A stretch of 11,985 bases of DNA from Bacteroidales bacterium UBA755. Its GTDB lineage: Bacteria; Bacteroidota; Bacteroidia; Bacteroidales; UBA932. Both the position numbers and the translations under genes were made by a program. The DNA is taken from the NCBI GenBank assembly GCA_002297815.1, contig DBKH01000024.1, positions 18,170-30,154 on the forward strand. Reading direction: 5' to 3'. This document shows positions 1 through 7,799 of the stretch, one piece after another. Numbering within the stretch: position 1 is the first letter of the stretch; each line of letters starts with the position of its first letter. The notes under the pieces are model-generated. The model saw only the letters and a list, made by a program, of their open reading frames with translations. It was not told the origin of the DNA and made no database searches.

Positions 1-417
1 GCGTGGTATGACATTGAATATCTTTTCACTGTGGGATCGGGAGCATTCAATCCTCCGCCTAAGGTCCAGTCTGCGGTGATCCGTCTGACGCGCAATTCTC
101 GTACTTCCCTCGGCTGCGATGAAAAGCTTTTCCGAACGGTTGTCAAGACCGCTTTCGGCCAGCGCCGTAAGACGCTCCGCAACTCGCTCAAGCCGTTGCT
201 TCGACAAGCTCAGCAACCGTCCGCTGAACCTATTGGCTCGATTGCCGGCTCCGTTCCTCTGGTCACTGAACTTGTATCTCCGGTCACTGAGCCTGTCGAA
301 GTGACCACTCCTCCACAAACTTCTCAGTTACTCCAATCCGATCCAATCTTCGATTTGCGTCCAGAACGCCTGAGTGTGGAAGATTTTGTCGCCCTAACAT
401 TGAAACTTCAACGTTAA
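1..417 (+). CDS. rsmA: 16S rRNA dimethyladenosine methyltransferase RsmA/KsgA, C-terminal part (5' end outside window)
   Basis: RsmA (KsgA) dimethylates two adjacent adenosines in the 3' terminal helix of 16S rRNA during late 30S assembly, using S-adenosylmethionine. The reading frame is open from base 1, and the translation shows the family's C-terminal landmarks: FTVGSGAFNPPPKVQSAV, then the helical segment FGQRRKTLRNSLKPLL, and a final RPERLSVEDFVALT helix. The SAM-binding half lies upstream of the window. Between KPLL and IFDLRPE, where homologues have a short linker, there are about 45 residues rich in Pro, Val, Thr and Gln. They are encoded by copies of a short palindromic repeat (see the repeat entry). 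The frame is kept and the last helix is intact, so the gene is probably functional. Identification is firm; only the partial nature and the insertion are unusual. Confidence 0.93.
   Translation, partial: AWYDIEYLFTVGSGAFNPPPKVQSAVIRLTRNSRTSLGCDEKLFRTVVKTAFGQRRKTLRNSLKPLLRQAQQPSAEPIGSIAGSVPLVTELVSPVTEPVEVTTPPQTSQLLQSDPIFDLRPERLSVEDFVALTLKLQR
195..306. repeat. Cluster of short palindromic (REP-like) repeats inserted in frame in rsmA
   Basis: There are two complete units. Unit one (195-217) has a GTTGCT/AGCAAC stem around the 11-base loop TCGACAAGCTC. Unit two (282-306) has a GGTCACT/AGTGACC stem around the loop GAGCCTGTCGA. The second loop is the reverse complement of the first with one mismatch, so the units lie in opposite orientation. 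The stems differ in sequence but each is perfectly self-complementary. A half unit starts at 261 (GGTCACTGAACTTGT) and a more decayed one may lie at 224-234. This is the pattern of a REP-type element: conserved loop, compensating stem changes, inverted pair. All of it is translated as part of RsmA. Confidence 0.75.
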
Positions 418-432
418 TTTTTCTCAAGATTC

Positions 433-461
433 TTGGAAACCAAGAAAAATTTGTATCTTTG
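433..461 (+). promoter_or_regulatory. Promoter of tRNA-Ser (Bacteroidota type)
   Basis: The -7 box TATCTTTG at 454-461 matches TAnnTTTG. A TTGG at 433-436, 17 bases upstream, can serve as the -33 box. The -33 part lies inside a perfect dyad, TTCTTGG-AAA-CCAAGAA (430-446). That dyad is nested in an outer inverted repeat, AATTTTTCT (416-424) with AGAAAAATT (443-451). Transcription should start about 40-45 bases before the tRNA. Confidence 0.6.
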
Positions 462-510
462 TAGTCCAAATAGCAACGAAAGGTTTGACAACCGTTCGGC
501 CAAAACATCC

Positions 511-597
511 GGAGAGGTGGGAGAGTGGCTGAATCCACAGGTTTGCTAAACCTGCATACGGGTAACCGTATCACGAGTTCGAATCTCGTTCTCTCCG
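511..597 (+). tRNA. tRNA-Ser (anticodon GCU)
   Basis: A class II tRNA with every arm visible. The acceptor GGAGAGG (511-517) pairs with TCTCTCC (590-596), followed by discriminator G597. The anticodon stem CAGGT/ACCTG encloses the loop TTGCTAA, with anticodon GCT at 545-547. The long variable arm ATACGG-GTAA-CCGTAT is diagnostic of serine when combined with GCU. The T arm ACGAG/CTCGT has the loop TTCGAAT. The 3' CCA is not encoded and must be added after transcription. It reads AGC/AGU serine codons. It has its own promoter and terminator. Confidence 0.97.
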
Positions 598-601
598 CAA
601 T

Positions 602-638
602 TCAAGGTCAGCGTTTCCCCGCCGACCTTGATTATTTT
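602..638 (+). terminator. Intrinsic terminator after tRNA-Ser
   Basis: TCAAGGTC (602-609) pairs with GACCTTGA (624-631). The stem continues past one A-C mismatch into GCG/CGC, and TTATTTT follows (632-638). It begins five bases after the tRNA discriminator base, so it should end the tRNA transcript. Confidence 0.8.
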
Positions 639-706
639 CCTACTTAATCACCTTTATTCATAGCGTTGACATTGCTTCGAGTTTGCTCCATTCGGTTTGC
701 ATAACG

Positions 707-742
707 AAAAATCCTCCTTCCGGAGAGAATCCGAAAGGAGGA
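707..742 (-). terminator. Intrinsic terminator of the four-gene minus-strand operon
   Basis: On the minus strand, TCCTCCTTTCGG (742-731) pairs with CCGGAAGGAGGA (723-712), with 11 of 12 positions paired and a 7-base loop. A run of five T follows (711-707). It lies 30 bases beyond the stop codon of the last gene. The bases between the two terminators (639-706) show nothing I can support. Confidence 0.85.
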
Positions 743-771
743 ACTTTTGATGACTTGAATTTAGGGTCGAA

Positions 772-2097
772 CTATTGGTTCTTCACACAGCGAACGGATG
801 CTCCGATGCGGTAGCTTAGTTTAGAGCCGTTGAAAGTACCGTTATTCATCATCGGCATAAATCCATAGAATTGGAGATTCTTAACCCCGCTTGTAGCATC
901 GTCCTTAGTATTGTAGGAGACACCCGCGTAAGATGATCCGCAGATGTAACCAGAGGTTACTCCCTTAGTGTAGGTTTTTAGGAATCCCATAATGGTTGCG
1001 GAAGTTCTGGTGTTGTCAATGATGCTGACAGCTCCCCACGCGTTGGCGTTGAACCCATCTGCGTTCAGCAGTTCTATAGAGGCGTTTTTCTTAGCCTTAT
1101 CATAATAAGGGGCGTTCTCGTTTGTTTCAATAGGGCTTACCGCCTTGCCTACTAACGCTACAATCTCATTTATTGTAGGTATGTGCCATCCTTCTGGACA
1201 GATTCCCTGTGTCCCTTCGAGTGCCTTGGCTTGATTAACAGTTGTCAGGTCTCCGACATTGAGCCCTAGAGCTACTTCTGACTGGTAAAGGTAGCCGTTT
1301 GATTTTATGACATCCTCTGAAGTACTGAATTCAACCGCTGTGTGCGCACTGTTAATGACGATCGGATAGTAAACACCAGCTTTGACGTTCTTGAGATCGT
1401 TGGATGGAGTGAGCCCTTCTGGTACATAGCGCAGGTTCTCGGTCATCCAAACGCGTCCGTCCTTCATTTTGGCGATACCGTATTTCACCCCTGCATATTC
1501 AATGACACTTCCGCTCTGGCTGACAGCCACTTTTACCGTCCCTTCCGAGCCGATGGAGAAGACAAGTTCTCCGGCACGATCCACATCGTTGTTTGCAGGC
1601 ACTTCAATTTTCACTGTCTGCTCGGAGTCAGAGCCCTTACCGCTAGAAGGGGTGACGGTGATCCAGTCGCAGCTGTTCTGAACCGTCCAGTCCTTGTTGG
1701 TTTTAAGTGTAATTTCTTTTTCAGCTGCCTTACTGTCGAATGTCAGAGCTTGTTCAGACACTGAAATGTTAGGCCTTCCGGTCTGATTTATCTTAAGCGT
1801 GGCAACGGTGGCGGAGCTAGTGATGTTGAGACTGCACTCCCTGTCTAGTCCATCGTTCTCTATCACTGTAATGTTGATGGTCTCGTCTCCCTGACCGCTT
1901 GTCTTGTTGATTGAAACCCAGTCTTTTGTGCCTGAGATTTCCCATGTTGTGTTAGACTCGATCAAGACACTTTGTGTGGTGGCACCACCATCAAAGGAAA
2001 GACTTTCAGGATTGATTTTGAGGTAAGGATCCTCATCTTTGGAACATGAGCTCAACAGCAATGCCGCTGATGCTAACAGATAGAAAAATCTTTTCAT
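772..2097 (-). CDS. BACON-BACON-FISUMP lipoprotein, last gene of the TonB operon
   Basis: A predicted 441-residue outer-membrane lipoprotein. The signal peptide ends in the lipobox LSSC with Cys18. The SKDED that follows resembles the acidic lipoprotein export signal of Bacteroidota, so surface exposure is likely. Two BACON-type beta-sandwich repeats follow, at about 26-107 and 109-196. Each has an L-x-F strand, a W-x-(I/V) strand (W52, W137), and a closing strand ending QTG or QSG. From about 200 to 441 is a FISUMP domain: DGRVWMTENLRYVP (213-226), CPEGWHIP (300-307) and a terminal GASVRCV (432-438). BACON is thought to bind glycans or mucin; FISUMP has no established function. The gene starts 21 bases after the DUF6850 gene, so co-transcription is likely, and the operon terminator follows. 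It has no catalytic motif. The role as a surface accessory or binding protein is inferred. Confidence 0.85.
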   Translation of the reverse strand: MKRFFYLLASAALLLSSCSKDEDPYLKINPESLSFDGGATTQSVLIESNTTWEISGTKDWVSINKTSGQGDETINITVIENDGLDRECSLNITSSATVATLKINQTGRPNISVSEQALTFDSKAAEKEITLKTNKDWTVQNSCDWITVTPSSGKGSDSEQTVKIEVPANNDVDRAGELVFSIGSEGTVKVAVSQSGSVIEYAGVKYGIAKMKDGRVWMTENLRYVPEGLTPSNDLKNVKAGVYYPIVINSAHTAVEFSTSEDVIKSNGYLYQSEVALGLNVGDLTTVNQAKALEGTQGICPEGWHIPTINEIVALVGKAVSPIETNENAPYYDKAKKNASIELLNADGFNANAWGAVSIIDNTRTSATIMGFLKTYTKGVTSGYICGSSYAGVSYNTKDDATSGVKNLQFYGFMPMMNNGTFNGSKLSYRIGASVRCVKNQ

Positions 2098-2118
2098 AAA
2101 TAAATGATATTTAATTAA

Positions 2119-3696
2119 TTAAAATTCGTAACCCAGTTTGATCTCTCCACCGTATCGATTCGCCCCAGAGCAATGGATGATGTCAAAGCCGTGGAGCATG
2201 GAACCTCGTGCTTCAGCAAACAGGCCGCGAGTCCTCCCGATGGAAAAATCGTACCTCAAAGAAAGCGTGGTACCAAGGCGGGCGGCATTCTCCCATTCGT
2301 TCCAAAGGTTGTACCATGATTCGGGGCGGAACGGAGCGGAACCATTGCCTGCCTCGCTGCTAGCAGAACCATAGTCCTCGCCCCGGAAGCCTTTGAGGAA
2401 GTCAATCCCGCATCCAAGTCTGAACTGCCCAAGCTGGAACAAAGCCGAAGCTGAAAGGCTAACAATCTCATCATCAGCGTTGAATGAATATGGATACACA
2501 GCGGATGACTGCTCAGTCCTTTTGGAGTACCCTGCTTTTGCATGAGCATAGTATAACCAAGACAATCTTCCGGATCCATAGAATGAATATTCAGGAGCAA
2601 GCTCAGCCCTTCTTCTCTCAAAAATCTGATTCTGACCGTAGGTGACAGGGGTCGTCACACCACCTGAGGAAATCTTGTCAATAACAAATTCATTGTTCCA
2701 TTGCCTGAACCAATTATAACTAATTCGGAATATGCTCGTTCCGCTCGTGGAGCTGTGCCTAATGCCAAGACGGGCCTTGACGTTTCTTCTAGGGAATTTG
2801 AAGAAAGTGTAGGATTTTTCACCGACCTCTCCTTGCGAAGTAACCCATTCAACATCAGCGTAAATCGCCCCGTTAGAAAGGTTTTGCTCAACTTGCGCTG
2901 AGGCTCCGTAGGAATATTCCTTGACGGCAAATCTGTCAAGTCCTGATTCTGACAGATGGATTCCGCTGCCGTTCCACACTTGCTGAACACCGTACATCAT
3001 TCCTTTGTCAAGGAAAGCATAGTAAGATTCTGCTGTGGCAGTGCCGATTTGTTCCGCTTGGATGGACTCGGAGTTTTTATTGAATATTCCTGCGGCTCCA
3101 ACCGTCCAACGATCCAGCTTCAGTGTCGCGGATGGGGCAATGGTCATGTCAAGCCGATAGTTCGTGTGCCTTATGTCCTTGCGTTTGGCGTAGTTGTCAG
3201 ATTCAAAGTCCATCTTGGCTCCGATTGTCCAACGATTGTCCAGTGGAACGGCAATGCCGCCTGAGAAAGAGTAGGTCTGAAGGGTTTTGTTTCCGGGCGT
3301 AAATTCAAGAATGTCAACTGGATAGTAGTCCGGCTTTATAAACATCGAGCCGTTCATGTCCTTCCCTTGCTCTTGATTGAAAGAGAAGGAACCAACCATT
3401 GAGAACTTACCCAGATCCACTCTGGTCTTGGCTTTTGCACCGGCCTGATAAAATGAGGATGCCTCGTAGGAAGGCTTGAAATCTCCGCTGGTAATCCCTC
3501 CGTAAATCTCCGCGAAGGATGCTTTGACTGCTTTCCCGCCTCTGATTCCGCTGAGATTCCGGCCATCGTTCCAGAAACTGTTGTCCTGAATCTTGTCGAA
3601 GGCTGTCTGAGCTGATGTGACGTGAGCGCTCAGCCCCAAAAGCACCGCAGTCAGAAACGTTGCTTTACTTGTGAAGACTCTGAGTTTCGCGTTCAT
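2119..3696 (-). CDS. DUF6850-family outer-membrane beta-barrel protein
   Basis: The protein has 525 residues with a signal peptide ending near Ala29 (AHVTSA, then QTAFDK), with no lipobox. The rest is alternating hydrophobic and polar segments typical of a transmembrane barrel (for example KFSMVGSFSF, RWTIGAKMDF, RWTVGAAGIF, QFRLGCGIDF). It ends in KLGYEF, an aromatic C-terminus typical of outer-membrane barrels. I recognise the N-terminal DNSFW-x-DGRN region as DUF6850-like. There is no plug or TonB-box region, so it is not itself a TonB-dependent transporter. The start chosen is the first ATG that gives a full signal peptide. It overlaps the 3' end of the upstream DUF4876 gene by 32 bases in another frame, which implies translational coupling. 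Function is unknown; a partner of the receptor or a passive pore is an inference. Confidence 0.82.
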   Translation of the reverse strand: MNAKLRVFTSKATFLTAVLLGLSAHVTSAQTAFDKIQDNSFWNDGRNLSGIRGGKAVKASFAEIYGGITSGDFKPSYEASSFYQAGAKAKTRVDLGKFSMVGSFSFNQEQGKDMNGSMFIKPDYYPVDILEFTPGNKTLQTYSFSGGIAVPLDNRWTIGAKMDFESDNYAKRKDIRHTNYRLDMTIAPSATLKLDRWTVGAAGIFNKNSESIQAEQIGTATAESYYAFLDKGMMYGVQQVWNGSGIHLSESGLDRFAVKEYSYGASAQVEQNLSNGAIYADVEWVTSQGEVGEKSYTFFKFPRRNVKARLGIRHSSTSGTSIFRISYNWFRQWNNEFVIDKISSGGVTTPVTYGQNQIFERRRAELAPEYSFYGSGRLSWLYYAHAKAGYSKRTEQSSAVYPYSFNADDEIVSLSASALFQLGQFRLGCGIDFLKGFRGEDYGSASSEAGNGSAPFRPESWYNLWNEWENAARLGTTLSLRYDFSIGRTRGLFAEARGSMLHGFDIIHCSGANRYGGEIKLGYEF

Positions 3697-4909
3697 AGAA
3701 ATCGTTCGTTGAGTTGTTAGTGTCCTGAAGTACCTCGTAGCCGGCTAGTTCGGAAGCTTCTTTATCTGTTTTTCTGTACAAAGAATGACCTTTGAAGATG
3801 TTTGTCTGATAGACAAATCCGGCATCGACAGAAGGCATTAGCCTCTTGGAGTTTGAAGTGGAGCGCCCATCGAAGACTTCCACTCCATCGATGATCCATT
3901 CTGTCGGAACGGCAACCACATAGTCGTTGGTGCTGCCTGGAATCTGTATGATATTGTCGCTTCTGGATGAATCCCCACTTGGAGAGACGAATTTTTGAAT
4001 GGTTGTTCCTTTTGCTCTGAAGACCACAATGACAGGAGACGAAATCGAGACTGCGTAAGCATTAGCGATTCCCGTCTTGATGACAAGCGAAAGGATGTGA
4101 TCCTTGCGGATTTTGTCTCCGGGAGCAGGGTGGTAAGCAGTGTTAGGGAAGTTGTTCGGTCCGTTGTTGTAGCAGACGAAGTAGTCCGGATTGTTCAGAT
4201 TCACCGAAAGAGGGACGTTGACAGTGTGGTCGATTGCTCCATTTATGCAGATGACAGCGTCTTCACCAGGACCCAAAGGGAAAGTCTTTCCATCACCTGC
4301 AATCTGCCACACGGCCTGGATGATAGGTACGAACGGTTTGAACACGGTGTTCCCGTCTCCGTCCTTAGATGTCCAAGGATTCACAGCGGTGGAATTGTAA
4401 GGCGAGACCGTACCGAAGCAGAGACTATCTAGATAGACGGTCTCATCAACATTGTTGTGCAGAATCACATACTTGTCGGCTTGGTACGTGCCCTCTTTTG
4501 GCGCCATGCTACAGCCTCCGACATAAATCTCCTTTATCACGATTGACCCGCCTTCCGAACGTTCGAGAGGTAGGGTAATCTCCGAATCCCCTGAAATCGA
4601 GACCTTGTCAGCAGTTCCGTTGAATATGCTGGTTCCTTTTCTGTCCGAAGCCGAGATTAGATATAGTCCGTCCGGGAGGCTAATTGTAGCCGTTCCTCCA
4701 TCATCGGTCAGCGCGGTGGAAGAACTTCCGTTCAGGATGTTCTGGACTGAGATTTTAACTCCGGCCCTAGCCAGATCTTCAAAGCCTTCAGGCCAGACCG
4801 GTTTGACTGTCACTGAGTTGACATCGGAATATGCCTGTGGAATGTCCATGCAGGCCGCGCAGGCCAAAGCTATCAATGAATATTTCAGAAAATGTCCAAG
4901 TCTCATCAT
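3665..4909 (-). CDS. DUF4876-domain lipoprotein
   Basis: The protein has 414 residues. The N-terminus has a hydrophobic stretch ending ALACAAC, giving a lipoprotein Cys at 17 or 20; I cannot decide between them. Residues about 31-118 look like an Ig-like or carboxypeptidase-regulatory-like beta domain (GVKISVQN, ATISLPDGLYLISA). From about 121 the segment GSIVIKEIYVGGC and then DKYVILHNNVDETVYLDSL matches what I know as DUF4876. The ILHNN...VYLDSL part resembles a lamin-tail-like beta fold, which is inference. It starts one base after the stop of the TonB-dependent receptor gene, with ATGATG giving two possible starts, so translation is probably coupled. Its 3' end overlaps the DUF6850 start. 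A surface or periplasmic-face lipoprotein working with the receptor is likely from context. The ligand is unknown. Confidence 0.85.
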   Translation of the reverse strand: MMRLGHFLKYSLIALACAACMDIPQAYSDVNSVTVKPVWPEGFEDLARAGVKISVQNILNGSSSTALTDDGGTATISLPDGLYLISASDRKGTSIFNGTADKVSISGDSEITLPLERSEGGSIVIKEIYVGGCSMAPKEGTYQADKYVILHNNVDETVYLDSLCFGTVSPYNSTAVNPWTSKDGDGNTVFKPFVPIIQAVWQIAGDGKTFPLGPGEDAVICINGAIDHTVNVPLSVNLNNPDYFVCYNNGPNNFPNTAYHPAPGDKIRKDHILSLVIKTGIANAYAVSISSPVIVVFRAKGTTIQKFVSPSGDSSRSDNIIQIPGSTNDYVVAVPTEWIIDGVEVFDGRSTSNSKRLMPSVDAGFVYQTNIFKGHSLYRKTDKEASELAGYEVLQDTNNSTNDFYERETQSLHK

Positions 4910-4910
4910 T

Positions 4911-7736
4911 TTAGAATTTAAGTCTGCATGTGAGTCCGTAGTAGAATGCCGGAGTGAAGATTGCGCTCACTCCAGTGGCGTAACTCGTGACATAACGCCT
5001 TGAGTTAGTGAAGTTGTTAGCGAAGAACGAGAGCGACACTTGGTCTCCGATCTCTTTTGTGATGCTGAGATTTGCGGAGAGGTAAGGATCGTAGCCGTCC
5101 TTTGCGAAAGTGTAGATGTTGCCTGAGCGGATGACAAGGCGTGCGAGATCCGGGTTTGAAGCGCAGTCCTCTGTCCAGTCATGTACATTCCCTTCCAGAT
5201 CCATGTACTTAATCGGGTAAATCGCTGTGTAGGATTTTCCATCGTAGATGTCACCTCCGGTAGGGGTATTAGAATCAGCTCCAACTGTGAAGGCGTAGGT
5301 CTTGCCATCATATTCAGAGAGATTCTGTGAGTGTCTCATTAGCGCGGCTTCCAGTCTTACCGTCACTATAAGGCGGGCTTGTGGAATGTGGGTTATGGCG
5401 GTCAAGTTCGCATCAATGTTGTCTGTGACCTTGCCGTTGATCACGGAATTGCCTCCAGCGTAGATTCCTACGTACTGGTAAGATCTGTTGGCCAGTGACG
5501 TGTGCTGCCATCCGTTGTTGTAGTAATAGTATGGAGTGTCGTCCACAAATCGGCTGTGACTGTAGGATGCGTCTATTCTGAAAGATGTCCGGATAGGTCT
5601 GATTTCCGGGAAGTCAGCTGTCAATTCGATTCCGGAGCGCCTGATGGACTTTCCGTTTCCCTGCACGCTGGAGTTTACGAACGTGCGGTCGTTGGCTTTC
5701 GTGTCCAAGTCGGTCCAAGTTGCACCGTTATCCCCACTGATGGAGATGATTCCAGTTTGTTGGTTGACCTTGAAGCTAGGGTTGTCCGGCATGGTGAAGC
5801 CCGAAGGAAGTGCGCTAAGACGGTTGTTTACAGGAGTATAGCTGTTTAGCATTGCATAAGGGTTCCTCGTGATGTTGAGGAATCCCACGAGCGAGAGACG
5901 CACTCCGCCATATTCAGCATCAATTCCCACCTCCGAATTGGAGTTGCTCTGCCATTTCAGGTCGGGGTTGTATTTTATTGAATATGGTACCGTGTGATAG
6001 ACGTACACTGCCTGTCCGGAACTCCCGTAGGAGGCTCCGAAGACCTGGATGTCCCGGTACTCCTGCTTAGGGTAAAGGATGAAGAACGAAGGCAGTTTTT
6101 GAGTGATTCCCCATCCGCCTCTGATGGCTAAGTGCTTGCTGATTGCCCATTTGGCGTTGAGTCTTGGGGAAAGTGTCTGTAGATTGTCGTAGAAGGAATC
6201 CTTGATGAAAACGTCCTCAAATCTAAGTCCCGCACTGAGATTTAGAGTTGTCTTTCCTACCGGGACTGTGAGATTGTCCTCTAGATAGCATGCAGCATTG
6301 TGCATGTACGGATAGTCTTTGTAAGGCCTTGGACGATAGCCGTTTGCTGCTAGAGACGGATCTTCGTAGTACTCTCCTTCTCCGATGTTTCCGTCAGCTT
6401 TCCAAGTCGCTCCTGCTTTCAGTACGCTCTTCACCTTGCCCCAATGCTTCAACCAGTCGTAGTGCAGGCCGAGAGAGTAGTCAAGCTCTCTGGAATCTTC
6501 AACCAAGTCTGAGTAGTAGGTGAGAGGCAGGGCATCCGCGATGCTGTAGCCTTCTTCCTCAAAGTGCACGGACGGTTGCGATGAACCGAAAGAATTGTAC
6601 TCGTGCGCTTTCGAAAGCTTGTCATGATAGTAGGCTGATCCTTCAAACCTTATGTTCGTCACCCAGCTCTTGTTCAGCAGCCAGACCATCTTGAAATGCG
6701 GAGTGAGGACATAGTCCCTGACTTTTGAATATTCATCAGAGAACAGATCGGGGTCGTTCTTGCTGTTCATTCCGCCAAGGTTTCCGGAGATTCCGGCCTC
6801 AAGGCGAAGTTTTTTAGCGATGGTGTTGCTATAGTCGAGCGTGAATCCTCTTCTGGTGTAGGAGGTGTAAGGGGAGGAGAGCTTCTTTGTCGCCTTTGCC
6901 CATTCCATGCTGACATTCAGAACTCCCTTCCTATCTCCAAGGTCAAATCCCTTGGATGCGCTAGTCTCGTAGGTCCTCGGATTGACTGAAAATGTGACGT
7001 TTACCGGAGTCTTACCTTTCTTTGTTATCACGCGTATCATTCCGCTGTTGAGGTCTCCATATTCAGCGGAAGGAACTCCTGTGATAACTTCCACTGATTC
7101 GATGTTGTCCACCGAAATGCTTCTCGTTCCAGTCCCCTCCATCTTTCCGAAGCTAGCATTGTCCCCGATTCGCACTCCATCAACTTCTATGGCAGTTCCA
7201 AAGGCCGCATTGCCAGCGGTTGTTCCGCCACTGCGCAGAGACAGAACATTGTTGGCAGTCAGGTCGGGATTGATCGTCTTCCCTCCAGGAAGCAGCGCTG
7301 AAATGTCTGCCATGTTGGACATCTGTAGATGATCCAGCGCACTTCGCCCGATTTTCTGTGTCGTGTTGATGTTGTCTTTTGCCTTTTCCGCTGTCACCAC
7401 CACCCCATCCAGAGCCAATGAACTGACTGTCAGCTTTATCTCAAGCCCAGTCAAGTCCCTTTTCACGGAAATCTTTCTGTTAACGTCCACATAGCCCAGA
7501 CATGAGACGTTCATGTCATAGTCTCCCTGTTGCACTCCGTCAAGGCTAAACTTCCCATCAATGTCAGTTACTGCCCAAAGATAGTTGCCGTCAAGCCTAA
7601 TGACCGCTCCGACCACGGCCTCTCCGCTTTTGGAATCCACCACTTTACCGTTCATCTTGAGCGGCCCGGCTCCCAAAGCAGAGACTGCTGACACCAGTAG
7701 TGCAACCAAAGTTGTTATGAGATAAGATGCTTTCAT
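4911..7736 (-). CDS. TonB-dependent outer-membrane receptor with N-terminal CarboxypepD_reg-like domain
   Basis: A 941-residue energised outer-membrane transporter. The signal peptide ends near Ala23. Residues about 28-101 form the carboxypeptidase-regulatory-like domain (MNGKVVDSKSGEAVVGAVI, then TDIDGKFSLDGV). GVVVTAEK (111-118) is a TonB-box-like strand. The plug spans about 123-242, with AIEVDGVRIG, then NIESVEVITGVPSAEYGDLN and MIRVITKKG. The 22-strand-type barrel fills the rest and ends YYGLTCRLKF. It is not SusC-like in context: no SusD gene follows, and the next genes are DUF4876, DUF6850 and BACON/FISUMP. It is the first gene of the operon, with a promoter at 7782-7789. Family assignment is firm. 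The cargo (metal complex, peptide, cofactor or other) cannot be read from the sequence. Confidence 0.95.
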   Translation of the reverse strand: MKASYLITTLVALLVSAVSALGAGPLKMNGKVVDSKSGEAVVGAVIRLDGNYLWAVTDIDGKFSLDGVQQGDYDMNVSCLGYVDVNRKISVKRDLTGLEIKLTVSSLALDGVVVTAEKAKDNINTTQKIGRSALDHLQMSNMADISALLPGGKTINPDLTANNVLSLRSGGTTAGNAAFGTAIEVDGVRIGDNASFGKMEGTGTRSISVDNIESVEVITGVPSAEYGDLNSGMIRVITKKGKTPVNVTFSVNPRTYETSASKGFDLGDRKGVLNVSMEWAKATKKLSSPYTSYTRRGFTLDYSNTIAKKLRLEAGISGNLGGMNSKNDPDLFSDEYSKVRDYVLTPHFKMVWLLNKSWVTNIRFEGSAYYHDKLSKAHEYNSFGSSQPSVHFEEEGYSIADALPLTYYSDLVEDSRELDYSLGLHYDWLKHWGKVKSVLKAGATWKADGNIGEGEYYEDPSLAANGYRPRPYKDYPYMHNAACYLEDNLTVPVGKTTLNLSAGLRFEDVFIKDSFYDNLQTLSPRLNAKWAISKHLAIRGGWGITQKLPSFFILYPKQEYRDIQVFGASYGSSGQAVYVYHTVPYSIKYNPDLKWQSNSNSEVGIDAEYGGVRLSLVGFLNITRNPYAMLNSYTPVNNRLSALPSGFTMPDNPSFKVNQQTGIISISGDNGATWTDLDTKANDRTFVNSSVQGNGKSIRRSGIELTADFPEIRPIRTSFRIDASYSHSRFVDDTPYYYYNNGWQHTSLANRSYQYVGIYAGGNSVINGKVTDNIDANLTAITHIPQARLIVTVRLEAALMRHSQNLSEYDGKTYAFTVGADSNTPTGGDIYDGKSYTAIYPIKYMDLEGNVHDWTEDCASNPDLARLVIRSGNIYTFAKDGYDPYLSANLSITKEIGDQVSLSFFANNFTNSRRYVTSYATGVSAIFTPAFYYGLTCRLKF

Positions 7737-7781
7737 CTTGGAATATGTTGATTCGTTAAGTCCCGAAATACACTAATTCGA

Positions 7782-7789
7782 CAAACTTA
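7782..7789 (-). promoter_or_regulatory. -7 box of the TonB-receptor operon promoter
   Basis: On the minus strand this reads TAAGTTTG, a full match to TAnnTTTG. It lies 46 bases before the receptor ATG, leaving a leader of roughly 35-40 bases with no room for a riboswitch. No clear TTTG -33 box is present at the usual spacing, which suggests a weak or activator-dependent promoter. Confidence 0.6.
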
Positions 7790-7799
7790 CAAAAAATCC

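Noticed and set aside
284..574. 96-codon minus-strand frame across the rsmA end and tRNA-Ser
   Set aside because: It runs antisense through the tRNA and the palindromic repeats and has no recognisable domain.
4911..7736. SusC-type receptor of a polysaccharide utilisation locus
   Set aside because: No SusD gene follows, no glycoside hydrolase or regulator is present, and the partner families differ. The BACON domains alone do not make it a glycan locus.
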